Assembly: GCF_040222955.1 (NCBI RefSeq)
Contig: NZ_JAVKCA010000020.1
Span: 62,001-126,000 of the forward strand
Source: Marinoscillum sp040222955
GTDB lineage: Bacteria; Bacteroidota; Bacteroidia; Cytophagales; Cyclobacteriaceae
DNA length: 64,000 nucleotides
Direction: 5' to 3'
Shown here: piece by piece, positions 1 to 7,489 of the stretch
Numbering within the stretch: the first letter of the stretch is position 1
How the letters are laid out: each line of letters begins with the position of its first letter
The notes under the pieces: model-generated
The model's input: only the letters and a program-made list of their open reading frames with translations
What the model was told of the DNA's origin: nothing
The model's database searches: none
Program-made: the position numbers and the translations under genes

Positions 1-79
1 TGAATATGAGATTGAAATTTGGGTGGTCTGGGCTAAATGCTGTTATTTTATTCCCGCTAAGACAATCAAAATTACATTC

Positions 80-598
80 ATGAAAAAATCTAGATTATAC
101 GTATGCCTTTTAGCAGGTTCGGCACTTGTTTATGGCTGTGGTGGCGGTGCTCAGAAACAGTCTGCTGAAAGTACAGAAACCGCTGCGGCGGAAGTACCGG
201 CAGAGGTGGTGGCGGATTCTGTTACACTGGAGATTTCTGCCAATGACAACATGCAGTTCAGCACGGACCAACTGAAAGTAACCGAGGGACAGGTGGTAAC
301 CCTGAATTTTAAGCACACCGGTAAGATGCCAAAGGAGTCCATGGGCCACAACTGGGTACTTCTGGCAGCAGGCTCAGACCCGGCAGTTTTCGGAGCAGCC
401 GCAACCACGGCGCCCAAGACAGAGTATATTCCACAGGATAAACTGGAGTGGGTGATTGCCAATACACCCATCATCGGTGGCGGCGAGGAGGTTAGTATCA
501 GCTTTCAGGCGCCTAAGGCAGGCTATTACAAATTCATCTGCAGTTTCCCCGGACACTGGGGCGTGATGCAGGGTGATTTTGTAGTTTCTCCCAGGTAA
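80..598 (+). CDS. Azurin-family cupredoxin, predicted lipoprotein
   Basis: Small blue-copper electron carrier, probably anchored in the periplasm or on the outer membrane and shuttling electrons between cytochromes. An upstream in-frame ATG at 23 exists, but the ATG at 80 gives a clean lipoprotein signal (MKKSRLYVC...) ending in a lipobox LVYGC with Cys20, so I chose it (172 aa). After an Ala/Glu-rich linker (about 24-46) comes a cupredoxin domain. Copper ligands typical of azurin are visible: His90 in GHNWV, Cys154 and His159 in ICSFPGHW, and Met163 in VMQG. It stands alone, followed by a hairpin, so it is probably monocistronic. The family call is secure; the redox partner is unknown. Confidence 0.9.
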   Translation: MKKSRLYVCLLAGSALVYGCGGGAQKQSAESTETAAAEVPAEVVADSVTLEISANDNMQFSTDQLKVTEGQVVTLNFKHTGKMPKESMGHNWVLLAAGSDPAVFGAAATTAPKTEYIPQDKLEWVIANTPIIGGGEEVSISFQAPKAGYYKFICSFPGHWGVMQGDFVVSPR

Positions 599-620
599 TC
601 TTTTCAGAAAGTTCCAAATG

Positions 621-671
621 AAAGACCGTTTTGAAAGAGAGGTGATTTACCTTTTTTTGAAGACGGTCTTT
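621..671 (+). terminator. Possible terminator hairpin after the azurin gene
   Basis: AAAGACCGT at 621-629 is the exact reverse complement of ACGGTCTTT at 663-671. The 33-nt loop holds a small inner hairpin (AGGT/ACCT) followed by seven T. The long loop makes this a weak terminator candidate. Confidence 0.35.
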
Positions 672-797
672 TGATGTCAGTTCCTCTGCCTTATTCCTAT
701 GCAACCTAAGTGATTTCCTGTCACTTTCCATGTTAGGCATCGTACTTATTTTCTAATTTGTTGGTCTTCTATAAAGGCTTTTCCCAATTCTATTCCT

Positions 798-805
798 TAG
801 TTTTG
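798..805 (+). promoter_or_regulatory. Candidate -7 box (TAnnTTTG) upstream of leuC
   Basis: TAGTTTTG matches the Bacteroidota -7 consensus TAnnTTTG and lies 77 bp before the leuC ATG. No clear TTTG -33 partner is visible at the expected spacing, so this is tentative. The rest of the 283-bp gap (599-881) shows only the hairpin listed above. Confidence 0.3.
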
Positions 806-881
806 CCACCTTATTTTAAAAGAGTTGAATGACTTTTTTAGAATTTTTAAGTATTGAAATTGTATAAACGCAAAATAAAAA

Positions 882-2291
882 ATGGGTAAGACGCTGTTTG
901 ATAAAGTTTGGGATTCACATGTGGTGCGGAAGATAGAGGGCGGACCAGACGTATTTTTCATCGATAGACATATGGTTCATGAAGTGACCAGTCCGGTTGC
1001 TTTTCTGGGATTAAAAAATCGGGGATCGGGCGTACTCTATCCCAATCGTACTTTTGCCACTGCCGATCACAACACACCTACGATCAATCAACATTTGCCA
1101 GTACAGGATCCACTATCTGCCAATCAGCTCAAGGCCCTGGAAGAAAATGCGAAAGAGCATGGAATTTCTCACTGGGGCTTGGGTCATGAGAAAAATGGAA
1201 TTGTACACGTGGTAGGCCCTGAGTACGGCATTACGCAGCCTGGAGCTACCATTGTTTGCGGTGACTCTCATACTTCTACCCATGGTGCTTTTGGGGCCAT
1301 TGCCTTTGGAATTGGTACCTCAGAAGTAGAAATGGTTTTGGCCACTCAGTGTATCATGCAGCCAAAGCCTAAGAAAATGCGCATCAACATCACCGGTCAG
1401 CTGCAGTATGGAGTGACCCCAAAGGATGTGGCGTTGTTCATCATTTCCCAACTGACCACTTCGGGTGCCACGGGCTATTTCGTGGAGTATGCAGGAGAGG
1501 TGTTTGAAAATATGACCATGGAAGGTCGTATGACCGTTTGTAACCTGAGCATCGAGATGGGCGCACGCGGAGGAATGATCGCTCCGGATGAGAAGACATT
1601 TGAGTACATCAAGGGTCGTGAGTTTACTCCACAAGGTGCTGACTGGGACCGTGCGATGGAGTACTGGGAAACATTGAAAACAGATGCAGATGCGGTGTTT
1701 GATAAGGAGCTGACCTTTGATGGTTCCAAAATAGAGCCGATGATTACTTACGGTACCAACCCGGGTATGGGCATGGGCATCAGCAATCATATTCCTGTAG
1801 CTGAGTCGTTGGAGGGCGGAGTATCCACCTACAAGAAATCATTGAGCTACATGGGCTTCAACGAAGGGGAGTCCATGATGGGCAAAAAGATTGATTATGT
1901 CTTTGTGGGCAGTTGCACCAACGGGCGTATTGAAGACTTTAGGGCATTTGCTTCTTTGGTGAAAGGCAGAAAGAAAGCAGATCATGTGACGGCTTGGTTG
2001 GTTCCAGGTTCGCACAAAGTAGAAGCTGCTATCAAAGAAGAAGGATTATTAGCAATTATTGAGGAGGCCGGATTTTCATTACGGGAGCCGGGGTGTTCCG
2101 CATGTCTGGCTATGAATGACGATAAAGTGCCTGCCGGAAAGCTGGCCGTTAGTACTTCCAATAGAAATTTTGAAGGAAGACAGGGACCCGGATCGAGAAC
2201 CCTTTTGGCCAGTCCATTGGTGGCTGCTGCCAGTGCCGTTACCGGCGTAGTGACAGACCCAAGAGAGTTGATGGAGGAGGAATACGCATGA
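882..2291 (+). CDS. leuC: 3-isopropylmalate dehydratase, large subunit
   Basis: Aconitase-family subunit that, with LeuD, isomerises 2-isopropylmalate to 3-isopropylmalate in leucine synthesis (and acts on citramalate-derived intermediates in some isoleucine routes). Cytoplasmic. 469 aa is the normal length. The [4Fe-4S] ligands are visible as Cys345 in VGSCTNGR and Cys405/Cys408 in the GCSACLAMN motif. First gene of a leuC-x-leuD-synthase-leuB operon. Unusually, leuC and leuD are not adjacent: a four-helix-bundle gene with flanking hairpins sits between them, starting one base after the leuC stop. Confidence 0.97.
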   Translation: MGKTLFDKVWDSHVVRKIEGGPDVFFIDRHMVHEVTSPVAFLGLKNRGSGVLYPNRTFATADHNTPTINQHLPVQDPLSANQLKALEENAKEHGISHWGLGHEKNGIVHVVGPEYGITQPGATIVCGDSHTSTHGAFGAIAFGIGTSEVEMVLATQCIMQPKPKKMRINITGQLQYGVTPKDVALFIISQLTTSGATGYFVEYAGEVFENMTMEGRMTVCNLSIEMGARGGMIAPDEKTFEYIKGREFTPQGADWDRAMEYWETLKTDADAVFDKELTFDGSKIEPMITYGTNPGMGMGISNHIPVAESLEGGVSTYKKSLSYMGFNEGESMMGKKIDYVFVGSCTNGRIEDFRAFASLVKGRKKADHVTAWLVPGSHKVEAAIKEEGLLAIIEEAGFSLREPGCSACLAMNDDKVPAGKLAVSTSNRNFEGRQGPGSRTLLASPLVAAASAVTGVVTDPRELMEEEYA

Positions 2292-2317
2292 GCGCCTGGC
2301 GCTGACCGCTTAGGCGC
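2292..2317. repeat. Hairpin flanking the four-helix-bundle gene, left copy
   Basis: GCGCCT at 2292-2297 pairs exactly with AGGCGC at 2312-2317, with a GGCGC...CGCTT interior. It has the same layout as the copy at 2676-2700, with different but still paired stem bases. It begins at the base after the leuC stop codon. Confidence 0.75.
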
Positions 2318-2325
2318 AAATCGGT

Positions 2326-2673
2326 ATGAGGGAGTATAGAAAATATAATGTTTGGGAGTTCGGTCACGAATTGACTCTTGAAATATATAAGTCTACCGAG
2401 AGTTTTCCAGATGCCGAAAAGTTTGGTCTTATTAGCCAGATGAGAAGGGCTTCATACTCAATACCTTCTAATATAGCTGAGGGTTGTGGAAGGGAATCTG
2501 ATGCCGATTTTAAGCGATTTCTCGTAATTTCCCGGGGGTCAGCGGCAGAGTTAGAGTACTTTTTAATCCTTTCCAGGGATCTGGAGTTACTCAATGTGGA
2601 GCAATTTGACCTGTTATTCGATAAGGTGAATAGAGTGAAAAGAAGTTTGAATAACCTAATAAATAAAATTTAA
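2326..2673 (+). CDS. Four helix bundle protein (23S rRNA intervening-sequence protein family)
   Basis: A 115-aa protein of the IVP/S23 four-helix-bundle family. Relatives are encoded inside 23S rRNA intervening sequences or as stray insertions in bacterial operons; some resemble the Avd accessory protein of diversity-generating retroelements. Family hallmarks seen are the start REYRKYNVWEFGHEL, the RRASYSIPSNIAEGCGR core around residues 40-56 and the E/F-rich third helix. Molecular function is not established; it binds nucleic acid in some relatives. It is placed between leuC and leuD, flanked on both sides by GCGC-type hairpins, so it looks inserted as a unit. No role in leucine synthesis is implied. 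Confidence 0.9.
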   Translation: MREYRKYNVWEFGHELTLEIYKSTESFPDAEKFGLISQMRRASYSIPSNIAEGCGRESDADFKRFLVISRGSAAELEYFLILSRDLELLNVEQFDLLFDKVNRVKRSLNNLINKI

Positions 2674-2675
2674 CT

Positions 2676-2700
2676 GCGTTTGGCGCAAAGCGTTAAACGC
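2676..2700. repeat. Hairpin flanking the four-helix-bundle gene, right copy
   Basis: GCGTTT at 2676-2681 pairs exactly with AAACGC at 2695-2700; an inner CGC-AAA-GCG hairpin is possible. It aligns with the left copy at 2292-2317 but with compensating base changes in the stem. CTAGCTTTTT follows, so it could also act as a terminator or attenuator before leuD. Confidence 0.75.
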
Positions 2701-2715
2701 CTAGCTTTTTAAAGC

Positions 2716-3312
2716 ATGGCATACGACAAATTTGAAATATTAAAGACTACGGCGGTTCCCTTGCCGATTGAAAATGTGGATACGGATCAGATCATTCCAG
2801 CGAGGTTTTTGAAAGCCACTACTCGTGATGGATTTGGTGATAACCTGTTTCGTGACTGGAGGTATAACTCAGATAACACACCCAAGCAGGATTTTATCCT
2901 CAACAACCCTCTTTATGGAGGCAAGATATTGGTGGGAGGGAAAAACTTCGGGTCGGGCTCTTCACGAGAGCATGCCGCCTGGGCAGTTTACGACTATGGC
3001 TTCAGGTGCGTGATTTCCAGCTTTTTCGCCGATATTTTCAAGAATAACTGCCTCAATATTGGGGTGCTTCCTGCACAGGTGAGCGCCGCGTTTTTGGATA
3101 AAATATTCAAGGCCATTGAGGCTGATCCAAACGCCGAATTTGAAGTGAGTCTTCCCGAACAAACCGTGACCATCGTAGCCACCGGTGAGCAGGAGAGCTT
3201 CGATATCAACAGCTACAAAAAAGGAAATATGCTCAACGGATTCGATGATATTGATTATCTCCAGAGCATGAAGGATGAAATCAAATCCTTTGCTGAGAAG
3301 CTGCCCCTATAA
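2716..3312 (+). CDS. leuD: 3-isopropylmalate dehydratase, small subunit
   Basis: Swivelling-domain partner of LeuC for the isopropylmalate isomerase reaction. 198 aa, typical for the bacterial LeuD. The active-site loop GSGSSREHA is present around residues 79-87, preceded by the conserved DTDQIIPARF segment near residues 22-31. Second enzyme gene of the operon; translation starts only after the inserted four-helix-bundle gene and its right hairpin, so LeuC:LeuD stoichiometry could be affected by that insertion. Confidence 0.96.
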   Translation: MAYDKFEILKTTAVPLPIENVDTDQIIPARFLKATTRDGFGDNLFRDWRYNSDNTPKQDFILNNPLYGGKILVGGKNFGSGSSREHAAWAVYDYGFRCVISSFFADIFKNNCLNIGVLPAQVSAAFLDKIFKAIEADPNAEFEVSLPEQTVTIVATGEQESFDINSYKKGNMLNGFDDIDYLQSMKDEIKSFAEKLPL

Positions 3313-3319
3313 ATTTCGC

Positions 3320-3355
3320 ATGGACGAGGGAGCTTTGAAGTACCTTGGTCTCTAA
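3320..3355 (+). other. Possible 11-codon leader ORF before the synthase gene
   Basis: ATG at 3320 opens a tiny frame reading MDEGALKYLGL then stop, ending 11 bases before the TTG start of the synthase. Three of its eleven residues are leucine. It could be a leader peptide, or chance; no attenuator hairpin is evident. Confidence 0.15.
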
Positions 3356-3366
3356 TCAATACAATT

Positions 3367-4881
3367 TTGAAAGTAGAAATTCTCGATACAACATTAAGGG
3401 ATGGTGAGCAGACCTCTGGGGTGTCCTTTACCGACAGTGAGAAGCTGACCATCGCGCAGCTTCTATTGGAGGAATTGCGGGTGGACCGTCTGGAGGTGGC
3501 TTCTGCGAGGGTTTCAGAAGGAGAATTTAAAGGCGCAAAGAAAATACTCAACTGGGCGGCACAAAATGGCTACCTGGATCGCATTGAGATTTTGGGTTTT
3601 GTGGATCACACCATCTCTGTGGACTGGATCAAAGAATCTGGCGGGAAGGTCATCAATTTGCTTTGCAAAGGCTCCCGCAAGCACTGTGAAAGCCAACTTA
3701 GAAAAACAGTAGAAGAACACCTGGCGGACATTGCTCAGACGATAGGTTATGCCCACGAGCAGGGACTGACGGTGAATGTATACCTGGAGGACTGGTCTAA
3801 CGGAATGCGGACCTCTCCTGATTATGTGGATCAGATGGTGGAGGGGCTATTGAAGCTGCCTGTAAGCCGTATTATGTTACCGGATACCCTCGGAATTCTT
3901 AATCACAAAGAATCAGCTGATTTTTGTGGTCAGATGACTGCCAAATTTCCTCAGGCGCGATTCGATTTCCACGCTCATAACGACTATGACCTCTCCACCG
4001 CCAACGTGTATTCGGCGTTGGAGGCAGGGATCACCGGCATTCATACCACTCTGAACGGTCTTGGTGAACGAGCAGGTAATGTGCCCTTGTCCAGTGTAAT
4101 CGGCATAGTGAAGGATCATCTCCATGGAGAGATGAACATCGATGAAACGAAACTTTACAAGGTATCCAAGATTGTTGAGTCGTTTTCAGGTATCCGTATC
4201 CCGGCCAACAAGCCGTTGGTAGGAGAGTTTGTGTTTACACAGACCAGTGGAATACACGCCGATGGGGACAGCAAGGATAATTTGTATCACAACAGCCTGA
4301 ACCCTGAACGCTTTGGTAGACATTACTCTTACGCACTGGGCAAGATGTCTGGCAAGGCCAATATCAAGAAGAACCTGGAGGAGCTCGGAATAGAGCTGAG
4401 TAAAGAAGAAACCAAAAAGATCACCGAGAAAATCATAGAGTTGGGGGATAAGAAGGAGGCGATTACCAAAGAAGACCTTCCATTTATCATCAATGATGTA
4501 CTCAGAAGTGAAAAGATTGAGCAGCATGTGCAGATCAAAAACTACTCACTTTCGGTGGCTCAGGGGCTGAGGTCTGTGGCTACGCTTTGTATAGAAATAG
4601 GAGGCAAAACCTTCGAAAAGACTGCTTCAGGTGATGGTCAGTATGATGCATTCATGAATTCGCTTAAGCGAATCTATAAGGACTTAGGGGAGTCACTTCC
4701 CCGACTCGTGGACTATGAAGTGCAGATACCGCCCGGAGGGGAGACCGATGCCCTTGTGATCACCACCATTACCTGGGCCAATGGAAAGACTTTTAAGACC
4801 AGGGGACTAGACCCTGACCAGACAGTTGCCGCTATTAAGGCAACAGTGAAAATGCTAAATATTATTAAAAATCATAATTGA
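3367..4881 (+). CDS. 2-isopropylmalate synthase / (R)-citramalate synthase family enzyme
   Basis: DRE-TIM metallolyase condensing acetyl-CoA with a 2-oxoacid (2-oxoisovalerate for leucine or pyruvate for the citramalate route to isoleucine). 504 aa. Visible are the catalytic TTLRDGEQTSGV motif at the N-terminus, the metal-binding HAHND motif near residue 200, GLGERAGN, and a C-terminal LeuA regulatory domain from about residue 365. The start is TTG at 3367; no ATG gives a suitable N-terminus and family members begin in the same way (KVEILDTTLRDGEQ). This subtype, lying between leuD and leuB in Bacteroidota operons, is often a second LeuA-like paralogue; which substrate it uses cannot be told from sequence alone. 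Confidence 0.88.
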   Translation: MKVEILDTTLRDGEQTSGVSFTDSEKLTIAQLLLEELRVDRLEVASARVSEGEFKGAKKILNWAAQNGYLDRIEILGFVDHTISVDWIKESGGKVINLLCKGSRKHCESQLRKTVEEHLADIAQTIGYAHEQGLTVNVYLEDWSNGMRTSPDYVDQMVEGLLKLPVSRIMLPDTLGILNHKESADFCGQMTAKFPQARFDFHAHNDYDLSTANVYSALEAGITGIHTTLNGLGERAGNVPLSSVIGIVKDHLHGEMNIDETKLYKVSKIVESFSGIRIPANKPLVGEFVFTQTSGIHADGDSKDNLYHNSLNPERFGRHYSYALGKMSGKANIKKNLEELGIELSKEETKKITEKIIELGDKKEAITKEDLPFIINDVLRSEKIEQHVQIKNYSLSVAQGLRSVATLCIEIGGKTFEKTASGDGQYDAFMNSLKRIYKDLGESLPRLVDYEVQIPPGGETDALVITTITWANGKTFKTRGLDPDQTVAAIKATVKMLNIIKNHN

Positions 4882-4887
4882 GGATCA

Positions 4888-5946
4888 ATGAACTTTAAAA
4901 TTGCAACCCTTCCGGGAGACGGCATAGGGCCGGAAATTGTAGATCAGGCTATCAAAGTAATGAAAGTTGTGGGCGAAAAATATGGCCATGCTTTCGACTT
5001 TGAATTTGCACCCACAGGGGCTTCAGCTATTGACCTGGTAGGAGAACCTTATCCCGACTCTACGCATGAGATCTGTATGAATGCTGATGCGGTGCTTTTT
5101 GGAGCTATTGGCGATCCTAAGTACGACAATGATCCTAAAGCAAAAGTACGTCCCGAGCAGGGACTGCTGAAAATGAGAAAGAAACTTGGGCTATACGCCA
5201 ACATCCGTCCGGTGGCTACATTTCCTTCTTTGATCGATAAGAGTCCGTTGAAAAATGACAGGGTAGAAGGTGCTGATTTTGTGGTGGTTAGAGAGCTGAC
5301 AGGAGGCATTTACTTTGGGGACAAAGGAAGGTCAGAGGATCTTACTTCTGCATTTGATAATTGTGTATACACCACAGAAGAAATAGAGCGCATCCTGAAG
5401 CTGGCCTATGAGTATGCCGGAAAAAGAAACAAGCGACTGACCGTGGTGGATAAGGCCAATGTACTTTGTACTTCTCGTTTGTGGAGGGAGATAGCACAGA
5501 AAATGGAGAAAGACTACCCTGAGATAGAGACTGATTACATGTTTGTGGACAATGCAGCCATGCAGCTCATTCAATGGCCAAAGAAATTTGATGTGATGGT
5601 GACCGAGAACATGTTTGGAGACATCCTTTCGGATGAGGCCAGCGTGATCACTGGATCTCTGGGCTTATTACCTTCGGCATCTGTAGGGTTGCATACGTCC
5701 GTGTTTGAGCCTATACATGGGTCATACCCTCAGGCAGCTGGCAAGAACATTGCTAACCCTGTTGCGACCATACTCTCCGCAGCTATGCTGCTCGATGCGC
5801 TGAATCTGCTGGAGGAAGGACAGGCGGTAAGAGATGCTGTTAATGCTTCTTTGGAGGCCAATTTTGTGACTGAGGACATTTCCAAAGAAGCAGCTAAGTC
5901 TACTTCAGAGGTAGGGGACTGGATTGCTGCTCAGGTGAAGAAGTAA
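4888..5946 (+). CDS. leuB: 3-isopropylmalate dehydrogenase
   Basis: NAD-dependent oxidative decarboxylase converting 3-isopropylmalate to 2-oxoisocaproate; an equivalent step serves the citramalate pathway. 352 aa, normal length. Isocitrate/isopropylmalate dehydrogenase family motifs seen include GDGIGPEI at the N-terminus, the RELTGGIYFG segment, the metal-binding NMFGDILSDEAS stretch and the NAD-site EPIHGSYPQAAG motif. Last gene of the leu operon, six bases after the synthase stop, and followed by a strong terminator. Confidence 0.97.
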   Translation: MNFKIATLPGDGIGPEIVDQAIKVMKVVGEKYGHAFDFEFAPTGASAIDLVGEPYPDSTHEICMNADAVLFGAIGDPKYDNDPKAKVRPEQGLLKMRKKLGLYANIRPVATFPSLIDKSPLKNDRVEGADFVVVRELTGGIYFGDKGRSEDLTSAFDNCVYTTEEIERILKLAYEYAGKRNKRLTVVDKANVLCTSRLWREIAQKMEKDYPEIETDYMFVDNAAMQLIQWPKKFDVMVTENMFGDILSDEASVITGSLGLLPSASVGLHTSVFEPIHGSYPQAAGKNIANPVATILSAAMLLDALNLLEEGQAVRDAVNASLEANFVTEDISKEAAKSTSEVGDWIAAQVKK

Positions 5947-5977
5947 CGGATATCGGAATTAAGATCACTTTAAAAAG

Positions 5978-6009
5978 AAAAAGCCCGGGCCATCTGGTCC
6001 GGGCTTTTT
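5978..6009. terminator. Strong bidirectional terminator between leuB and pirin
   Basis: A 14-bp stem (AAAAAGCCCGGGCC against GGTCCGGGCTTTTT, one G-U pair) with an ATCT loop. A-run on the left and T-run on the right fit termination of both the leu operon and the convergent pirin gene. Confidence 0.92.
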
Positions 6010-6033
6010 GCTTAATGTTCAAAGTCATATTTA

Positions 6034-6753
6034 TTAGAATGGACTCTTAATCATCGGTACCTCTATCAGGAGCAGTCTGGCATCATTGGATGCCGAGAAG
6101 GTTATTTTTTCCGAGTCAGTGATTCCCATGGCATCACGCTTCTTCAGCTGTTCGCCATTCACGGTTACTTCCCCTTCTATCACAAAGGTATAAACTCCGT
6201 TACCTTCTTTCTTTAGGTCATAGCTCAGCTTCTTTGTGGCATCCAAATCAGCCAGGGAAAACCAACTGTCCTGGTTGATCCAGAGGGCCTGATCATTGTC
6301 AGGAGCCACTACTGTTTGCCATTGATTCTTGCGGCCTTCAGGCGCAAAAGTGATCTGCTGATAGCGTGGCTCTATGTCCCGTTCTTTGGGCAATACCCAA
6401 ATCTGAAGAAAATTAACTTCATCTGACTTGGAGTGATTGTATTCAGAGTGAGTGAGTCCGTACCCGGCGCTCATGATCTGCACATCTCCTGTTTTGATCA
6501 CCTCCGTATTTCCGGTGCTGTCTTTATGCTCCAGGTCACCCGAAAGTGGAATCGACACGATTTCCATGTTGTCGTGGGGGTGGGCTCCAAAACCCATTCC
6601 TGCCGATACGATATCGTCGTTCAGCACTCTAAGTGCCCCAAAGTTCACACGCTCCGGATTGTAATACCTCCCAAAGCTAAAGGTGTGTCTGCTTTGTAGC
6701 CAGCCGAAGTTGGCGGTACCTCTGCTTTCAGAGGCGTGTTTAATGGTATTCAT
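6034..6753 (-). CDS. Pirin family protein (YhaK-like)
   Basis: Cupin-fold pirin of 239 aa. Pirins bind a metal (Fe or similar) and some act as quercetin dioxygenases, others as redox-sensing regulators. The metal site is complete: His58 and His60 in HPHDN, His102 and Glu104 in THSEYN. The N-terminal QSRHTFSFG...NPERVNFG signature is clear. It lies 16 bp downstream of a nitroreductase gene on the same strand, so the two are probably co-transcribed in a stress or redox response. A second, more distant pirin is at 58333-59202. Confidence 0.93.
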   Translation of the reverse strand: MNTIKHASESRGTANFGWLQSRHTFSFGRYYNPERVNFGALRVLNDDIVSAGMGFGAHPHDNMEIVSIPLSGDLEHKDSTGNTEVIKTGDVQIMSAGYGLTHSEYNHSKSDEVNFLQIWVLPKERDIEPRYQQITFAPEGRKNQWQTVVAPDNDQALWINQDSWFSLADLDATKKLSYDLKKEGNGVYTFVIEGEVTVNGEQLKKRDAMGITDSEKITFSASNDARLLLIEVPMIKSPF

Positions 6754-6769
6754 CGTTTTCCTTTCTTTT

Positions 6770-7360
6770 TTAACTTAAAAATTGTCCGTGATGAACAAAT
6801 TCATCGATGGGCATTCTGTTTCTTTCTTCCAATTCTCTGTCTCTAAGCGCTTCTGGCAGCTGATCAGGGTCACCGAAATAGCCCAGTGCTATGATCGTTA
6901 CAGCTTCAAAATCCTCAGGCAGCTCAAAAAGTTCTTCTACCTGTGCCTTATGAAATCCCCCCATTTGGTGCAGCCCAATGCCCTCTGCGGTGGCCTGCAG
7001 TGCAAGGTTACCAATGGCCAATCCTAAATCGTGATGGGCTGACTTATTGGGCGATCCGTTGCGAGTGTAGGTCTTTTTAACAAGGTTTATCATGAGGACC
7101 GGGGCTTGTTCGGCCCAAACCTGGTTGCCAGGCATCAGGGTTTCTACAATTTTTGCATGTGCTTCTTCACCTTTGTGAGCGTAGATCACGCGCCAGGGTT
7201 GTTCATTCATGCTCGATGATGCCCAACGCATGGCTTCAAACAATGTGTTGAGCGTCTCAGTATCCACTGGCTTCGGTGCAAACGCCCTGGGGCTCCATCG
7301 GTCCTTGATTTCCTTTAATATATGGTATTGTGTTTTGGCTTCTTTAGCTTCTAGTATCAT
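6770..7360 (-). CDS. Nitroreductase family protein (FMN-dependent)
   Basis: A 196-aa NAD(P)H:FMN oxidoreductase of the nitroreductase fold, expected to reduce quinones, nitro compounds or similar electrophiles. Seen: the N-terminal RWSPRAF FMN-phosphate-binding region, SSMNEQPWR near residues 49-57, and the C-terminal half with EGIGLHQMGGF and IALGYFGDP. It precedes the pirin gene at 6034 in a likely two-gene unit. Palindromes immediately upstream (7379-7424) suggest control by a small-ligand or redox regulator. Confidence 0.92.
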   Translation of the reverse strand: MILEAKEAKTQYHILKEIKDRWSPRAFAPKPVDTETLNTLFEAMRWASSSMNEQPWRVIYAHKGEEAHAKIVETLMPGNQVWAEQAPVLMINLVKKTYTRNGSPNKSAHHDLGLAIGNLALQATAEGIGLHQMGGFHKAQVEELFELPEDFEAVTIIALGYFGDPDQLPEALRDRELEERNRMPIDEFVHHGQFLS

Positions 7361-7378
7361 GATGCAAAATTTTTAATG

Positions 7379-7424
7379 TAACTAGTTATTTGTACGAGCA
7401 TACATTATATGTAGTTACATATAA
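7379..7424. promoter_or_regulatory. Two palindromic operator candidates upstream of the nitroreductase gene
   Basis: TAACTAGTTA at 7379-7388 is a perfect palindrome. At 7405-7424 TTATATGTA and TACATATAA form perfect 9-bp arms around GT. Both lie within 65 bp of the start codon. The pattern suits a dimeric winged-helix repressor (MarR/HxlR class), but no such regulator is adjacent. Confidence 0.5.
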
Positions 7425-7489
7425 ATGTAATTAAGTAGATATTCCTCCTTTTAGGCATTCAGAGAGTCATTTCTGAAGCCTATCGTCGA

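Noticed and set aside
1320..1790. 156-aa minus-strand frame inside leuC
   Set aside because: Shadow frame of a clearly conserved gene; composition and content match no family.
2286..2720. GCATG present on both sides of the four-helix-bundle insert as a target duplication
   Set aside because: Five bases is too short and removing the insert does not restore a sensible leuC stop/leuD start; not supported.
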